From contig DXZC01000134.1 of assembly GCA_019415505.1 (NCBI GenBank), positions 1-5,509 of the forward strand: a DNA stretch of 5,509 nt, given 5' to 3'. Source of the stretch: Peptococcaceae bacterium. Its GTDB lineage: Bacteria; Bacillota; Dehalobacteriia; UBA7702. A model generated the notes under the pieces. It was not told the origin of the DNA, ran no database searches, and saw only the letters and a list, made by a program, of their open reading frames with translations. This document shows, in pieces, positions 3,434-5,509 of the stretch (its first letter is position 1; the number at the start of each line of letters is the position of its first letter). The position numbers were made by a program, and so were the translations under genes.

Positions 3434-5509
3434 GAGAATTAAAAAGGTTTTAGTTATTGGCTCCGGCCCTATCGTCATAGGACAGGCTGCGGAATTTGAT
3501 TACGCCGGCACTCAGGCTTGCCGGGCTTTAAAAGAAAAGGGGCTGGAGGTTGTCCTAATCAATCCCAACCCAGCCACTATTATGACAGATAACGTCATTG
3601 CCGATAAAATATATATTGAACCCCTGACTACTGAGGTTGTCAAGCGCATCATTAAGGCGGAAAAGCCTCAGGGCTTCCTCTCTACCTTGGGGGGACAGAG
3701 CGGTCTTACCCTGGGTATGCAGTTAGCTAAGGAGGGCTTCTTTGAGCAGGAAGGCGTGGAAATGCTAGGCGCCAGTCTGGATACTATTGATAAGGCGGAG
3801 GATCGGCAAAGCTTTAAAGATGTTATGACTGAAATAGGGGAGCCTATAATTCCCTCTTTAGTTGTGCACGATGTGGAAGCGGCCATAAAATTTGCGGAAG
3901 AAATTGGCTACCCTGTCATTATTCGTCCGGCGTTTACCTTGGGAGGGAGCGGCGGCGGTATGGCCCCCAATGAGGAATCTCTGCGGGAAATCGCGGAAAA
4001 CGGTTTGCGGACGTCGCCCATTAACCAGATTTTAGTGGAAAAATCCGTAGCCGGCTGGAAGGAAATTGAATTCGAGGTTATGCGTGATAGCAAGGATAAT
4101 TCCGTAACCATCTGTAGCATGGAAAACCTCGACCCAGTTGGTGTGCATACCGGGGACAGTATAGTCATTGCTCCGGCGGTTACACTGTCCGATAAAGAGT
4201 ACCAAATGTTGAGAAGCGCCGCTTTGAACATTATTGGCGCTTTAAAGGTAAATGGTGGCTGTAATTGCCAATTTGCTTTAAATCCCAATTCTTTTGAATA
4301 TGCGGTTATTGAGGTTAATCCTCGTGTCTCCCGCTCCTCGGCCTTAGCCAGTAAAGCCACGGGTTATCCCATTGCCAAAATAGCTGCTCTTATAGCCATT
4401 GGCTTTAATTTAGATGAAATCAAAAATGAGATTACCGGTAAAACTTACGCTGAGTTTGAACCCACCCTTGACTATGTGGTGCTGAAAATGCCCCGTTGGC
4501 CTTTTGACAAATTTGTCTATGCCAAACGTACTCTGGGTACTCAGATGAAGGCCACCGGTGAAGTAATGTCTATTGCTCCCAATTTTGAACAGGCTCTAAT
4601 GAAATCTGTGCGCGGGGCTGAAATCGGCCAGACTACCTTGCGGATGCCTAAAATGCAGGAACTCAGCGACGGGGAGTTGCAGGAGGCCGCGACCGAGCCC
4701 ACCGATGAGCGGCTTTTCGCGGTTTATGAATGTATTAGGCGGGGCATACCCCTAGAGGAAATTCACAGTTGGAATATGATAGATATCTGGTTCCTGGCGA
4801 AGTTAAAGAATATCTGGGAGCTGGAAGAAGCTTTGTCCCAAGAGACTTTGGATGACGAACTTTATTGGGAAGCTAAAAAGAGAGGCTTTCTCGATAAGGA
4901 TATTGAGTCATTAAGCGGACAGAAAATAAAAAATCCCCTCGTGGCGTCCTATAAAATGGTGGATACCTGTGCCGGGGAATTTGCGGCGGAGACCCCCTAT
5001 TTTTACAGCACCTTTGACCAGGAAAATGAGGCGGCTACCTTTATAGAGCGTCACGCCACAGATAAAAAGCGGGTTGTGGTCTTTGGTTCCGGGCCAATTC
5101 GTATTGGTCAAGGTATAGAGTTTGACTATGCCTCTGTTCACTGCGTGTGGACTTTAAAGGAAGCTGGTTATGAAGTTATCATGGTCAATAACAATCCGGA
5201 AACAGTGTCCACTGACTTCAATACTGCCGACCGCCTTTATTTTGAGCCTCTGACCCCGGAAGATACGGCTCATGTCTTGGCGACGGAAAAGCCCTACGGC
5301 GTGGTGGTGGCCTTTGGGGGCCAAACCGCTATTAAACTCACTAAGGCTTTACAGGAAGCCGGAGAAAATATTTTAGGCACCCAAGCGGATAGTATCGACA
5401 TCGCTGAAGACCGGGAACGCTTTGATGAAATATTGGAAGAATACGACCTCAAACGTCCTAAGGGTGAAACTGTATTTACCGCTGACGAAGCCTTGGCAGC
5501 GGCTAATAG
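3420..5509 (+). CDS. carB: Carbamoyl-phosphate synthase large subunit CarB, N-terminal 696 codons (3' end outside the window)
   Basis: CarB makes carbamoyl phosphate from bicarbonate, ammonia and two ATP. The protein starts MPLNERIKKVLVIGSGP and is open with no frameshift to the window edge. The usual family length is about 1,070 residues, so roughly a third is missing. The N-terminal half (carboxyphosphate site, about 1-400) has GSGPIVIGQAAEFDYAG, R129, R169 with the glycine loop GGSGGG (175-180), Q284, E298 and N300, which correspond to the E. coli ATP and metal ligands within one position. An oligomerisation region follows (about 400-545). The second, homologous half begins at about 549 with KKRVVVFGSGPIRIGQGIEFDYAS, and the cut falls inside its ATP-grasp. 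The sequence resembles clostridial CarB (RPAFTLGGSGGGM, LSTLGGQSGLTLGMQ). The start is set by GGAGGTGA five bases upstream, and the 14-base overlap with carA implies coupled synthesis. Confidence 0.97.
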   Translation, partial: MPLNERIKKVLVIGSGPIVIGQAAEFDYAGTQACRALKEKGLEVVLINPNPATIMTDNVIADKIYIEPLTTEVVKRIIKAEKPQGFLSTLGGQSGLTLGMQLAKEGFFEQEGVEMLGASLDTIDKAEDRQSFKDVMTEIGEPIIPSLVVHDVEAAIKFAEEIGYPVIIRPAFTLGGSGGGMAPNEESLREIAENGLRTSPINQILVEKSVAGWKEIEFEVMRDSKDNSVTICSMENLDPVGVHTGDSIVIAPAVTLSDKEYQMLRSAALNIIGALKVNGGCNCQFALNPNSFEYAVIEVNPRVSRSSALASKATGYPIAKIAALIAIGFNLDEIKNEITGKTYAEFEPTLDYVVLKMPRWPFDKFVYAKRTLGTQMKATGEVMSIAPNFEQALMKSVRGAEIGQTTLRMPKMQELSDGELQEAATEPTDERLFAVYECIRRGIPLEEIHSWNMIDIWFLAKLKNIWELEEALSQETLDDELYWEAKKRGFLDKDIESLSGQKIKNPLVASYKMVDTCAGEFAAETPYFYSTFDQENEAATFIERHATDKKRVVVFGSGPIRIGQGIEFDYASVHCVWTLKEAGYEVIMVNNNPETVSTDFNTADRLYFEPLTPEDTAHVLATEKPYGVVVAFGGQTAIKLTKALQEAGENILGTQADSIDIAEDRERFDEILEEYDLKRPKGETVFTADEALAAAN

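Noticed and set aside
3908..4360. 150-codon ORF on the minus strand inside carB
   Set aside because: It is an antisense shadow of a fully conserved carB frame, with no ribosome binding site or recognisable product. The shorter minus-strand ORFs at 1279-1539, 2857-3087, 2879-3154, 3668-3886 and 4911-5141 were rejected for the same reason.
5505..5509. AATAG at the window end looking like a TAG stop for carB
   Set aside because: In the carB frame the bases read AAT then AG plus a base outside the window, so the frame is open. Family length also requires a further third of the protein.
1..5509. CRISPR array, tRNA, rRNA or insertion sequence
   Set aside because: No regularly spaced repeats, no tRNA-like cloverleaf, no rRNA motifs and no transposase frame were seen on either strand.

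Overview
The window reads as a chromosomal segment of a low-GC, Gram-positive anaerobe, most likely a Clostridia member. The evidence is an S-layer-homology (SLH) protein fused to a 3D domain, strong GGAGG-type ribosome binding sites, AT-rich intergenic DNA, rho-independent terminators, and a CarB whose residues resemble clostridial CarB as I remember it. The genus cannot be read from this sequence. All convincing genes lie on the + strand.

Layout. 1-300: a 35-residue membrane-peptide gene with a good ribosome binding site, a -10 box upstream and a terminator downstream. 299-597: AT-rich DNA with short inverted repeats and no supportable gene. 610-1836: a self-contained unit made of promoter, roughly 120-nt leader with a hairpin, a secreted SLH+3D cell-wall protein (start GTG 766, not the far-upstream ATG 598), and a strong terminator inside a second inverted repeat. 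1848-2154: no intact gene, only a weak in-frame hydrophobic remnant with internal stops. 2155-2329: a perfect-consensus sigma-A-type promoter and a leader of about 140 nt. 2330-5509: carA and the first two thirds of carB, overlapping by 14 nt, with carB cut by the window edge.

How the genes work together. CarA (glutaminase) and CarB (synthetase) form carbamoyl-phosphate synthetase, which feeds pyrimidine and arginine synthesis. Translational coupling fits their equimolar assembly. The SLH+3D protein is an unrelated surface factor, probably acting on peptidoglycan, and is insulated from carAB by its terminator. I see no complete novel system. The least explained parts are the carA leader (a hairpin loop complementary to the carA Shine-Dalgarno, and a possible 28-codon leader ORF), the leader of the SLH gene, and the small arginine-rich membrane peptide.
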